Origin: CAZEAN01 sp964510225
Lineage (GTDB): Bacteria; Planctomycetota; Planctomycetia; Isosphaerales; Isosphaeraceae
Reading direction: 5' to 3'
Length of the DNA stretch: 21,008 nt
Assembly (NCBI GenBank): GCA_964510225.1
Contig: CAZEAN010000101.1
Coordinates: 1-21,008, forward strand
Positions 1-7,680 of this stretch are shown here, in pieces. Under the pieces are notes generated by a model, which made no database searches, was not told the DNA's origin, and saw only the letters and a program-made list of their open reading frames with translations. Within the stretch, counting starts at the first letter, position 1. Each line of letters begins with the position of its first letter. The position numbers and the translations under genes are program-made.

Positions 1-780
1 GGAACTCCCACGCCCAACACAGATCAGTTATCGGCGGCAGCGGCGAATGTGCGTGCGGTTGCTAGTCGACTCGCGCGGCTGGAAGAGGAACGCGGCAGGT
101 TGATTCACCTCTGTCTTGAGCCGGAACCTGGTTGCACCATGGACCGAGCGGAGGATGTCGTTGGCTTTTTCGAGGATCATTTGCTTGCCGATGGCGACGA
201 AGCGACGATCCGGCGCTACATTCGCGTCTGTCACGACGTCTGTCATTCGGTAGTGATGTTTGAAGAACAGGCGGATGCATTCCGGAAACTGAAAGCAGCA
301 GGCATTCTCGTCGGCAAGGTTCAAGTCTCCTCCGCGATCATCCTGCCGTTTGACGAAATTGCGCCGGGACAGCGAGCCGAGGCGTTGGCTCAGCTTCGCT
401 CCTTTGCTGAAGACCGCTACTTACACCAAACGGTCGTTCGGTCGTCACTGGCGGCTGAACCGGCCTTTTTTGAAGACTTACCAAAAGCGCTCAACACCGT
501 CGAAAACCCAGAAAAGCTAACCGGCCAATGGCGTGTTCACTTCCATGTGCCCGTCTACTTGGAGCGATTTGGGCTTTTGCAGACTTCCAGCAAACAGATC
601 TCGGAATGCTTGGAGCTAGCGACCCGTGAGATGCCTGAGTTATCCCATTTCGAAGTAGAGACGTATGCTTGGGGCGTCTTGCCTAAAGAACTGAGGCACG
701 CGCACCTATCAGACGGCATCGCAAAGGAACTTAAGTGGTTTAGTGATATCTTGTCTAAGACCAGGGCAAACGGGGGCTAG
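1..780 (+). CDS. eboE: EboE-like metabolite traffic protein, 5'-truncated by window edge
   Basis: The reading frame is open from base 1 and ends at the TAG at 778-780, so only the last 259 residues are visible. EboE proteins are usually near 390 residues, so roughly the first third is missing; the GTG at 49 is internal. Recognisable family segments are HLCLEPEPGCTM, the CHDVCHSVVMFEE stretch and the GKVQVSSA strand, all typical of this xylose-isomerase-like TIM barrel. The conserved Glu, His and Asp in these segments probably line the barrel's metal or substrate site. In Nostoc the ebo cluster is linked to moving a scytonemin precursor to the periplasm; its exact chemistry is unknown. The next gene is unrelated, so any other ebo genes must lie upstream. 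Identity rests on remembered motifs. Confidence 0.8.
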   Translation, partial: GTPTPNTDQLSAAAANVRAVASRLARLEEERGRLIHLCLEPEPGCTMDRAEDVVGFFEDHLLADGDEATIRRYIRVCHDVCHSVVMFEEQADAFRKLKAAGILVGKVQVSSAIILPFDEIAPGQRAEALAQLRSFAEDRYLHQTVVRSSLAAEPAFFEDLPKALNTVENPEKLTGQWRVHFHVPVYLERFGLLQTSSKQISECLELATREMPELSHFEVETYAWGVLPKELRHAHLSDGIAKELKWFSDILSKTRANGG

Positions 781-890
781 CACCTTGCAGCATTTTGCCA
801 CGACTGTGTAGAAGTCGGTTGCGGAGGACACCATCATCGAACCCCGTGTGGAGGTAATGAATGCCTCGGTCAAGAATTGCGTCAGACCAA

Positions 891-907
891 GACATGTTAT
901 GATCACT
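891..907. promoter_or_regulatory. Possible Zur-like half-site upstream of the metal GTPase
   Basis: ATGTTATGATCAC starts at 894, 74 bases before the ribosome binding site of the CobW-type gene. ATGTTAT matches one half of the gamma- and alphaproteobacterial Zur operator. The right half matches poorly, so the dyad is weak. Zinc-repressed ZigA/YciC-type genes commonly carry such boxes, which is the only reason to list it. Confidence 0.15.
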
Positions 908-979
908 GCTCGGATGGCCGGTCGTCCCTTGCGTACACCAGTAATGTCGTGCTTGAACCTATCGATCAGGAGTGAAGTT

Positions 980-2176
980 GTGAAGAACCTTCCTGTGACG
1001 GTGCTGTCCGGTTTCCTGGGTGCCGGGAAAACGACACTGCTCAACCATATCCTCACTAATCGAGAGGGGATGCGAGTAGCCGTGATCGTCAACGACATGT
1101 CTGAGGTGAACATCGACGCTCAGCTCGTCCAGGACGGCCAAGCCGGGCTGAGCCGGACTGAGGAGAAGTTGGTCGAGATGTCGAACGGCTGCATTTGTTG
1201 CACGCTGCGTGAGGACTTGCTTGTCGAGGTAGCGAATTTGGCCCGGGAAGGGCGATTCGACTACCTGCTGGTCGAATCGACGGGAATCTCGGAGCCGATG
1301 CCAGTGGCTGAGACTTTCCTCATGGGCGGGGCGGATGGATTCGTACTCTCGGACGTTGCGGATCTGGACACGATGGTCACTGTGGTCGATGCGGTTAACT
1401 TCCTGCCAGATTACGAACAAGCCCAAGACTTGCAATCTCGCGGCCAGGCGGCGACGGGAGATGACCCCCGAACAGTGGCCGACCTGTTGACGGACCAGGT
1501 CGAGTTCGCTGACGTAATCCTGATCTCGAAGGTAGACCTAGCCACGCCTGAGCAGGTGGCCCGGGTCGAGACTCTCGTGCAACGGCTGAACCCTCATGCC
1601 GAGATCGTCCGAACGACCTTTGGGAATGTACCGCCTGGGACCATCCTCAACACAGGTCGTTTCGATTTTCAACGCGCCGCTCGTAACCCCGGATGGCGAC
1701 TCCTGGCGCGTGGCGAGGTCAAAAGTGAAGCCGACGAGTACGGCATCACCAGTTTCGTCTATCGAGCACGGCGGCCTTTCCACCCACAACGATTTTACAA
1801 CCGGTTGCAGCAAGCGTGGCCTGGCGTGCTCCGAAGCAAGGGGTTCTTCTGGCTGGCGACCCGTCTCGACCGAATCGGCATTTGGTCCCAGGCCAGTCGC
1901 GTCGCCCGGCTTGATGTTGGTGGTTACTGGTGGGCCGCAATCCCGCCGGAGGATCGGCCAGACACCGACGAATTCCGTTCCTCGCTGGCCAAGCTCTGGC
2001 ACGCCGAGGTCGGCGACTGTCGGCAGGAACTCGTCTTCATCGGGCAGGAACTCGACCAGACTCGGCTGACTGCCGAGTTGAATCGTTGCCTGTTGACGGA
2101 CACCGAAATGGGTCGCGGGCCCGCGACTTGGCAATCGTTCCAAGACCCGTTCCCCTCGTGGCCAGCACCGGGTTGA
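980..2176 (+). CDS. CobW/ZigA/YciC-type GTP-binding metal chaperone
   Basis: This 398-residue G3E-family GTPase probably delivers zinc (or another metal) to client proteins in the cytoplasm. Visible motifs are the P-loop GFLGAGKTT (residues 11-19), the metal-binding CICC (71-74), ESTG (99-102) as the switch/Walker B region, and SKVD as the base-recognition motif. The CobW_C domain includes GVLRSKGFFWLATR and RQELVFIG, which favour the ZigA/YciC branch over CobW proper. The frame is open back to 848. I chose the GTG at 980 because AGGAG sits at 968-972, seven bases upstream, and family similarity begins only there. No cobalamin genes are nearby, which also argues against a vitamin B12 role. 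It stands alone, 199 bases after eboE. Confidence 0.88.
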   Translation: MKNLPVTVLSGFLGAGKTTLLNHILTNREGMRVAVIVNDMSEVNIDAQLVQDGQAGLSRTEEKLVEMSNGCICCTLREDLLVEVANLAREGRFDYLLVESTGISEPMPVAETFLMGGADGFVLSDVADLDTMVTVVDAVNFLPDYEQAQDLQSRGQAATGDDPRTVADLLTDQVEFADVILISKVDLATPEQVARVETLVQRLNPHAEIVRTTFGNVPPGTILNTGRFDFQRAARNPGWRLLARGEVKSEADEYGITSFVYRARRPFHPQRFYNRLQQAWPGVLRSKGFFWLATRLDRIGIWSQASRVARLDVGGYWWAAIPPEDRPDTDEFRSSLAKLWHAEVGDCRQELVFIGQELDQTRLTAELNRCLLTDTEMGRGPATWQSFQDPFPSWPAPG

Positions 2177-2883
2177 TGGCGTTTCGCTTCTCCCTCATTG
2201 ACAGAGTTTCGTGCTCGCTGGCCAGGGATCGGTCAACCGGGCTGCCGACCGAGGCAAAGGCAGTCGATTGGAAGTAACCGACATGGGAAGGACGGGGCGG
2301 TGTGCCGCTCACCGAATTCGTGGCTGGGGTTCCTGATGGGTTGGCGCCAAGTCAAGGGCTGGGCTCGCTAGATGCCCCCCGCCATTTCATCTATGCCTGA
2401 TGGACTGCCTTCCCCATGCTCTCCGGAAGGTCGTGAGCTGACGCGGAGTGATCGATCCTCGATGGTGTCAATCCCGATGGTTATGATCCAAGTCCAAGGC
2501 GAGTCGTCCGTGAGCCCTGTTCGGCGTTCACGATACGGACATCCCCAGCTTGAGTGCAGTGAGACTGCCTCCCACTTGGCATCCCCCAGGACGATCCGAT
2601 CCAGCCAATCCTAGTCGCCATCCCGTCCCGCCTGTTGCTCGCGACGACAGCCGCGAGAGCATTGAACCTCTTCTTGCCTACAAGGGGATGTAGTGCCCAA
2701 AAAAAATTGCCAAGTGTTAGACGCAGGAGGGGAGGCTGGATTGCAATGCGGGCCAAAATACCGGGTGCGGTTCCCGGCCGAACTCCTGGGGAATCCCAAC
2801 GTGAACCTCACGTGACTCGATTGGTGCGGAATCGACGACCGAACGAGGAACCGACGAGGCTGTCCAAGCGAAAGGTACGAAAC
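2177..2883. other. Long intergenic stretch without a convincing gene
   Basis: About 700 bases separate the GTPase from the PEP-CTERM gene. Short open frames exist on both strands (for example 2372-2614 plus and 2481-2756 minus). None has a good ribosome binding site, a recognisable motif or a believable composition; they are rich in Ser, Pro and Arg, as is common in unused frames of GC-rich DNA. A run of eight A at 2700-2707 is the only striking local feature. The stretch may hold a worn-out gene or element I do not recognise. Confidence 0.5.
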
Positions 2884-3672
2884 ATGTCCAAGAATCCGCT
2901 TCTCTTCTCTACTACTAGAAACCGCGTGGCGGCTTTCCTGTGTGGCCTCGCCCTCGCCAGCGCGCCGTCATACGCTTTGGCTGAGGTCTTGTACTCCACG
3001 AGCTTCGAAGCGCCGGAATTCATGGAAGGGCCGCTCGGCTCACAGGGCGGTTGGGAGTACAGCTTCGGCACCGACCCCGTTGTTACCTCCGCCTTCTCGC
3101 GGACCGGCGACCAGTCGTTGGTGGTCAGCGGCACCGGCGCCTTTGGCCAAAACCAACTGCTCGGACCTTTCTCCACCTCGAAGCCCCAGATCTCGATCGA
3201 GTACTCGCTCTATCTCGACGAGTCTTCCGATTGGTCGAATACGTTCATCACATGGGGGTTTAGCGCGCCTGGCACTTTTCTCGGTCAGATCCCCGTCCGA
3301 AATGGAAGCGAAGCCGTACTTCGCCCTGCGGACGAAAACCTGTTTCCCACTCCGATCGAGCTCGGCACTTGGATCGATCTCGAACTCGTCTTCGACTTTT
3401 CGTCGCAAACCCAGGAAGGTTTCGTGAACGGCTTGTCCATTGGGTCCACTGCATTCCCCAATCCGGCCACAGAGTTGACTGTCGGGCAGCTCTTCTTCAC
3501 CAACTTCGACGAAAATGACATTACCTTCTATGTGGATGACCTGAGCATTACTGCCGTCCCCGAGCCGTCGACGTTCTGGCTCCTCTCCCTTGGTGGAGTT
3601 GGCCTCATCGGGTTCCGGCTCCGGAGAAGGGTCAGCAAACTACGCCGACCCAAGGACGGCCTGGAAGGATAA
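2884..3672 (+). CDS. PEP-CTERM sorting domain exported protein
   Basis: A 262-residue exported protein. Residues 1-33 form a signal peptide (basic start, hydrophobic core, SYALA before the likely cleavage site). The body, about 36-220, is rich in aromatic and small residues and reads like a jelly-roll/LamG-type beta sandwich, starting LYSTSFE. The C-terminus carries VPEPST at 225-230, a short hydrophobic helix and the basic cluster RLRRR at 245-249. This is the PEP-CTERM signal thought to be processed by exosortase. The frame is open further upstream, but ATG 2884 has AAAGG at 2871-2875, eight bases away, and starts the signal peptide. Thirteen residues follow the Arg cluster, a longer tail than usual. 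The ligand is unknown. Confidence 0.88.
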   Translation: MSKNPLLFSTTRNRVAAFLCGLALASAPSYALAEVLYSTSFEAPEFMEGPLGSQGGWEYSFGTDPVVTSAFSRTGDQSLVVSGTGAFGQNQLLGPFSTSKPQISIEYSLYLDESSDWSNTFITWGFSAPGTFLGQIPVRNGSEAVLRPADENLFPTPIELGTWIDLELVFDFSSQTQEGFVNGLSIGSTAFPNPATELTVGQLFFTNFDENDITFYVDDLSITAVPEPSTFWLLSLGGVGLIGFRLRRRVSKLRRPKDGLEG

Positions 3673-3741
3673 CTCCGAACCCGTTCCCTGCACTTCAACG
3701 AGCCGACGAGTGCGAGTGAATCGTGATTGAGGACGAAGAGC

Positions 3742-4461
3742 GTGCTGCAAGCAAGTAACTTGACGAAGAGATTCGCGAAGGTCGAAGCCGTCTCGGGGCT
3801 GGACCTCACGGTTGAGGCCGGGGAGATCGTCTGTTTGCTCGGTGCGAACGGCGCCGGCAAGACCACGACGATCAATCTGTTTCTCGGGTTCTTGACGCCC
3901 GACAAGGGCACCGTCACGGTCGGAGGCGTCGAGCCTTCCCACGATCCGCGTAAATCGCGTGCGCAGCTCGGCTACATCCCTGAGAACGTGGCGCTCTACC
4001 CCCACCTCACGGGTCTGGAGAACGTCTCCCTGTTCTGCCAGATGGGTGGAACGCGCCCGTCCCAGGACCAGTTGGCAGGACTGCTGGAACGTTCCGGTCT
4101 CGACCAGGCGCAAATGAACCGACGGGTTTCCGGATACTCCAAGGGCATGCGCCAGAAGGTCGGTCTCGCGATTGCCTACGCGCGGGAGGCCAAGGCACTG
4201 TTACTCGACGAACCGCTTTCGGGACTGGACCCCGCTGCCGCGAGCGATTTCTGCGATGAGCTGGGTCGGATCCGCGAAGCAGGTGCGGCTGTGCTCATGA
4301 CGACCCACGACCTGTTTCGGGCCAAGGAGATTGGAGGCACGATCGGCATCATGAAGTCGGGGCGGCTGGTCGAGGTCCTCGCGTCCGACTCCGTCGATGC
4401 CCCCGAGCTGGAGCGTCTCTACCTTCACCACATGCGTGATACGTCGGAGGTTGTCAAGTGA
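3742..4461 (+). CDS. ABC transporter ATP-binding protein (ABC-2 exporter type)
   Basis: A 239-residue ATPase that powers the two permeases encoded behind it. Walker A is GANGAGKT (34-41), the signature is SGYSKGMRQ (130-138), Walker B is LLLDEP (153-158) and the switch His is H189 in TTHD. The Q-loop region reads GYIPENVALYP, common in ABC-2 exporters. I chose the GTG at 3742 because GAGGA lies at 3729-3733, eight bases upstream; a TTG at 3727 would add five residues. Its stop overlaps the next start by four bases, which implies coupled translation. The substrate cannot be read from the sequence. Confidence 0.9.
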   Translation: MLQASNLTKRFAKVEAVSGLDLTVEAGEIVCLLGANGAGKTTTINLFLGFLTPDKGTVTVGGVEPSHDPRKSRAQLGYIPENVALYPHLTGLENVSLFCQMGGTRPSQDQLAGLLERSGLDQAQMNRRVSGYSKGMRQKVGLAIAYAREAKALLLDEPLSGLDPAAASDFCDELGRIREAGAAVLMTTHDLFRAKEIGGTIGIMKSGRLVEVLASDSVDAPELERLYLHHMRDTSEVVK

Positions 4462-5888
4462 CCTGGCTTTTCGTACGCCTCCAGTGGGCGAACTGGTTAC
4501 GCGAACCTCGCCTGTTCGTGCTCCTTGTGGCGGTCGGGCTTGCGCTGGGTGCAGCTTCAGCTTGGTCGACTGCCACCGACGCGACCCAGATGCGTGCGCA
4601 CGCTGAAGCCGCTGCGTCCGCGCGCACGGAATGGGAACGCCTCGGCGATGATGTGCACCCGCACCTCATGGCCCACTTCGGCGACTTCGCCTTTCGTCCC
4701 ACCGGACCCCTCGCGCGGCTCGACCGCGGGGTCCAGGCCCGGCTCGGCAAGGTCCTGCGTATCGAGGCACATAGACAGGGAAGTCCGCTTCATGCAGACA
4801 TCGCTCGGGCTGGGACGGCGGCGCGGTTTCCCCGACCTGATGCGGCCTTCCTCCTCCAGACTGTGATTCCGCTCGTGCTGATCTTCCTCGGAGCGGCGGG
4901 CCTCGCATCCGACCGCGCCACGGGCCGCCTCAAGCAGGCACTAGTGCAGGGAGCTGGCGCGCGGGCTATTCTGGCCGGGCATTGGCTCTCTTTGTGGTGC
5001 GTTGGTTTGTTCATGTTGGCGGTGGTGGTGATCAGCTCGGTGAGCGCGTCCTTGTTCCTGGGAGGGGGCACGGTTCATGTGCAGCGCCTCGGGGCCTTCG
5101 TGGGTACGCATGCAGTGTTCCTTGCGGTGATCGCAGGGGCTGTGGTGGCTGCTTCGGTATGGATGCGTTCGGCGAGTGCGGCCCTCCTGACCCTGCTGGC
5201 CCTCTGGGTCGTTGGAACTTCGCTCATGCCTCGGGCTGCCGCAAACGTAGCCGGTGCCTGGGTGCCCCTACCGAGCCGCGACGCCTTCCAGACGCAGATG
5301 ATAGAGGCTCGCGAGGCCGGGCCTGACGGGCACAACCCACGGGACACGATCATCGAAGAACGACGCCAAGAGGTGCTCGACGAATACGGCGTGGACGATG
5401 TGGAAGACCTCCCGATCGACTTTGGTGGCATTGCCATGCAGCTCGACGAGGACTTCGGGAATCAGGTGTGGGACGAGCACTTCGGGCAGTTGACCGATCT
5501 GTTCATGCGGCAAGTGGCCGTGACGACTGGGGCCGCGGTGTTCAATCCGTTCCAGGCCATCGACCACGTCTCGATGGCCTTGGCAGGCACCGACCTGGCT
5601 CATGATGTCGCCTTTCAAGACCAGGCCGAACAGCACCGACGCGCTATGGTCCGCATGCTCAACCACGAGCACGCACACGGAGAGTACGAATCGGCCAAGG
5701 GTGGGAGGGCGGCCAAGGCCCAGTTCTATGCTAGCATGCCGCCTTTCCACTACGTCGCCCCGAGTCTCGAAGAAGTGGTGGCCCACCGACGCTTCGAACT
5801 CTTCGCGTTGGGGGTCTGGCTGATTGTGGTTGGAGGTGCGATGGTGGTCGGGGCCGATCGGCTCGAGCGAGGGAGGTTGCCATGTTGA
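4458..5888 (+). CDS. ABC-2 type permease, DUF3526-like (first of pair)
   Basis: A 476-residue membrane protein. One helix lies near 17-36, then a large extracytoplasmic loop (about 40-128), a run of helices around 130-260, a second large polar domain (265-440) and a final helix near 450-470. The SDRATGRLKQ loop after the second helix is the usual ABC-2 cytoplasmic coupling segment. This two-loop plan resembles DUF3526 permeases. Translation starts at a GTG inside the ATPase stop (GTGA overlap), with GGAGG at 4446-4450. It probably pairs with the second permease to make a heterodimeric channel. The cargo is unknown; an upstream PEP-CTERM gene on the same strand is the only hint. Confidence 0.82.
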   Translation: MTWLFVRLQWANWLREPRLFVLLVAVGLALGAASAWSTATDATQMRAHAEAAASARTEWERLGDDVHPHLMAHFGDFAFRPTGPLARLDRGVQARLGKVLRIEAHRQGSPLHADIARAGTAARFPRPDAAFLLQTVIPLVLIFLGAAGLASDRATGRLKQALVQGAGARAILAGHWLSLWCVGLFMLAVVVISSVSASLFLGGGTVHVQRLGAFVGTHAVFLAVIAGAVVAASVWMRSASAALLTLLALWVVGTSLMPRAAANVAGAWVPLPSRDAFQTQMIEAREAGPDGHNPRDTIIEERRQEVLDEYGVDDVEDLPIDFGGIAMQLDEDFGNQVWDEHFGQLTDLFMRQVAVTTGAAVFNPFQAIDHVSMALAGTDLAHDVAFQDQAEQHRRAMVRMLNHEHAHGEYESAKGGRAAKAQFYASMPPFHYVAPSLEEVVAHRRFELFALGVWLIVVGGAMVVGADRLERGRLPC

Positions 5889-7294
5889 GGATGCTGGGCC
5901 TTGCATTGCAGTTCGAATTGCTGGGCGTAGTGCGTCACCGCGCCGCGGCCTTGGCGATTCTGGCCTACCTCGCGGTCGGGGGCTTGGCGATCCTCCTCGG
6001 CCAACGACATACCGCCGAGTGGACTGAGGCACTCCAAGCCGCGCAGCAGGAAGAGCAGGAGTCTGCCGAGGCAGCTCGTCGCGCGCTGGCCTCCGGTGAG
6101 CCGCTTCCCGAACGCAATAGGGTCGACCTCGGGACAGCTTGGTGGCAGGACCACGAGGCGGGAACCCGGGTGCTCCGCGAGCCGAGCGGTCTGGCGGGAA
6201 TTGCATCGAGCTCGGTAGACCCCTTACCAGTGGCGGTTTGGGTGTGGGCGCACACCAACCCTCTGTCGGTGGGGGGCACCGCCATCGAGAACCCTGAGTT
6301 GGCGGCTGGATCGGTGGATGTCGTGTTCGTGCTCTCCATCCTTACCCCGCTACTCGTGGGCGTGTTGGGATTGGGTATCGGGGGACGTGAGCGGGAAGAG
6401 CAGATCGATCGCCTGATCGTCGTGCACTCAGGAGCGATCGGGGAGTGGTTGCTGGCCCGAGCAGTGGCCGTCACCACAATTGCGGCCATCTGTGCAGCGT
6501 CGCTTGCCCTGGCAGCCGGACTACTTGGTAGTGCAACGGGCACCGAGTTGATGAGCTTCGTTGGTTTCGCCGTGGCCTACACAGTGCTCTGGGGTGGCTT
6601 GCTTGCGGCGGTGGGGGCGACCGCGCACTCGGTGCGAGGGGGTGCCTTGGCGTTCGGGGCGTTATGGACCGCACTGTGTGTGCTTGGGCCGACGTTGACA
6701 GCGGAAATGAGTCTGTCTCGCGTGGAGGCGGACTTTCTCTTGACCGACACGGTTGATGCCCGCGCCGAGAACTGGGAAGTGTGGGAACAGTCCCCGCAAG
6801 ACGTATTGTCCCAGATCTACGCAATGTACCCCGAGCTCGAGGATCTGCCGGGTGCCGCCAAAACCGAGCTCGGCCGCCAACGCCGAGAATATGTGACCTT
6901 GCCGCTACAGGTCGAGGAGTGGGCGAAGCGTTTCGAAGAACTCCGTGCGCAAACAGGAGCAGCTCAACGGGTGGCCGAGACGGCCGCGTGGTTGTCGCCC
7001 CCGGTGGCCCTGACGCTAGTCCTGGAGCGCTTGGCAGGTGCTGGGCCCGAAGCGGCACTATCGTACCAGACTTACCTTTTCGAATCGGTTCGCGAACGGA
7101 ATTGGTGGCGGGTGAAGAACGCATGGACCGAGCGAGAGCTGGGCCAAGAGGACTTCGAGGCTCTCGTGGCAGGGGCTCCGGCGCCGTTTCGGTGGGATCC
7201 CAAGGGACTTGGTCAGCCCACTGCAGCGATGACTTGCTGGATGTCGTTGGCCTGGCTGCTTGCCATCGTTCTCTTTCGTCGCACGGCACTGTGA
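5882..7294 (+). CDS. ABC-2 type permease, DUF3526-like (second of pair)
   Basis: A 470-residue membrane protein with the same plan as its neighbour. There is one helix near 22-40, an external loop rich in Glu, Gln and Ala (41-145), helices around 146-285, a long polar domain (about 285-440) and a last helix before the C-terminus. The GGREREEQIDRLIVV loop is the equivalent coupling segment. ATG 5882 overlaps the previous gene by seven bases and has GGGAGG at 5871-5876, five bases away, so the three ABC genes form one operon. Sequence likeness to the first permease is weak beyond architecture, as expected of an old duplication forming a heterodimer. Confidence 0.82.
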   Translation: MLRMLGLALQFELLGVVRHRAAALAILAYLAVGGLAILLGQRHTAEWTEALQAAQQEEQESAEAARRALASGEPLPERNRVDLGTAWWQDHEAGTRVLREPSGLAGIASSSVDPLPVAVWVWAHTNPLSVGGTAIENPELAAGSVDVVFVLSILTPLLVGVLGLGIGGREREEQIDRLIVVHSGAIGEWLLARAVAVTTIAAICAASLALAAGLLGSATGTELMSFVGFAVAYTVLWGGLLAAVGATAHSVRGGALAFGALWTALCVLGPTLTAEMSLSRVEADFLLTDTVDARAENWEVWEQSPQDVLSQIYAMYPELEDLPGAAKTELGRQRREYVTLPLQVEEWAKRFEELRAQTGAAQRVAETAAWLSPPVALTLVLERLAGAGPEAALSYQTYLFESVRERNWWRVKNAWTERELGQEDFEALVAGAPAPFRWDPKGLGQPTAAMTCWMSLAWLLAIVLFRRTAL

Positions 7295-7680
7295 TCTGAG
7301 TGATCCCGCTTTATTACACATGAGGATTATTGATAGCCCGTCCTCGTTACCCGGAACTCGGATGACCCCATCCGCACGGGCTATCGCAGACGCCCCTCAA
7401 TGAGCCCATTGCTGTAGCGAAGTCGGGGCGGTTATCGCTACGTACTACCGCTAATCGTGACACGTTTTTAAGGTTATATATTGTCAATACTGTGTTCGAA
7501 ATTGCGATGATCTTCAGCTGACGGGCTGCGCCATTCCCATGGATGCCGTCGATCCCGCGTGTTATGCTCCAATTGTGACTGAGCCGCCCGCAAGCTCAGC
7601 ACAGCCTCCACAATACGGACCGGATAGGATGCCAAGAACTGAATTCCTATCAGTCTGCGAATTCCTAGCAGGCAACAACT
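7295..7680. other. Intergenic region with a structured inverted repeat
   Basis: This 386-base gap holds the hairpin listed at 7332-7385 and an AT-rich patch near 7467-7495 (TTTTTAAGGTTATATATTG). The patch may carry the promoter of the S9 peptidase gene. No believable small gene was seen in any frame. Confidence 0.5.
7332..7385. repeat. Imperfect branched hairpin / inverted repeat
   Basis: GATAGCCCGT (7332-7341) and ACGGGCTATC (7376-7385) are perfect 10-base inverted arms. Nested inside, CGGATG (7359-7364) and CATCCG (7369-7374) form a second perfect 6-pair hairpin with an ACCC loop. No T-run follows on either side, so a simple intrinsic terminator is not clear. It lies 38 bases after the ABC operon stop and about 300 bases before the peptidase gene. 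Confidence 0.55.

Noticed and set aside
848..979. N-terminal extension of the CobW-type GTPase by 44 codons
   Set aside because: No ribosome binding site fits it, the residues lack family similarity, and GTG 980 has a good AGGAG and begins exactly at the conserved domain.
2481..2756. Minus-strand frame in the 2177-2883 gap as a possible transposase piece
   Set aside because: I could not match any segment to a known transposase, and there is no ribosome binding site or terminal repeat.
2635..2883. Upstream extension of the PEP-CTERM gene
   Set aside because: It would bury the signal peptide inside the protein; ATG 2884 has its own ribosome binding site.
5268..6206. 312-codon minus-strand frame
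   Set aside because: It is antisense to the two ABC permeases and Arg/Pro-rich, as expected of a shadow frame.
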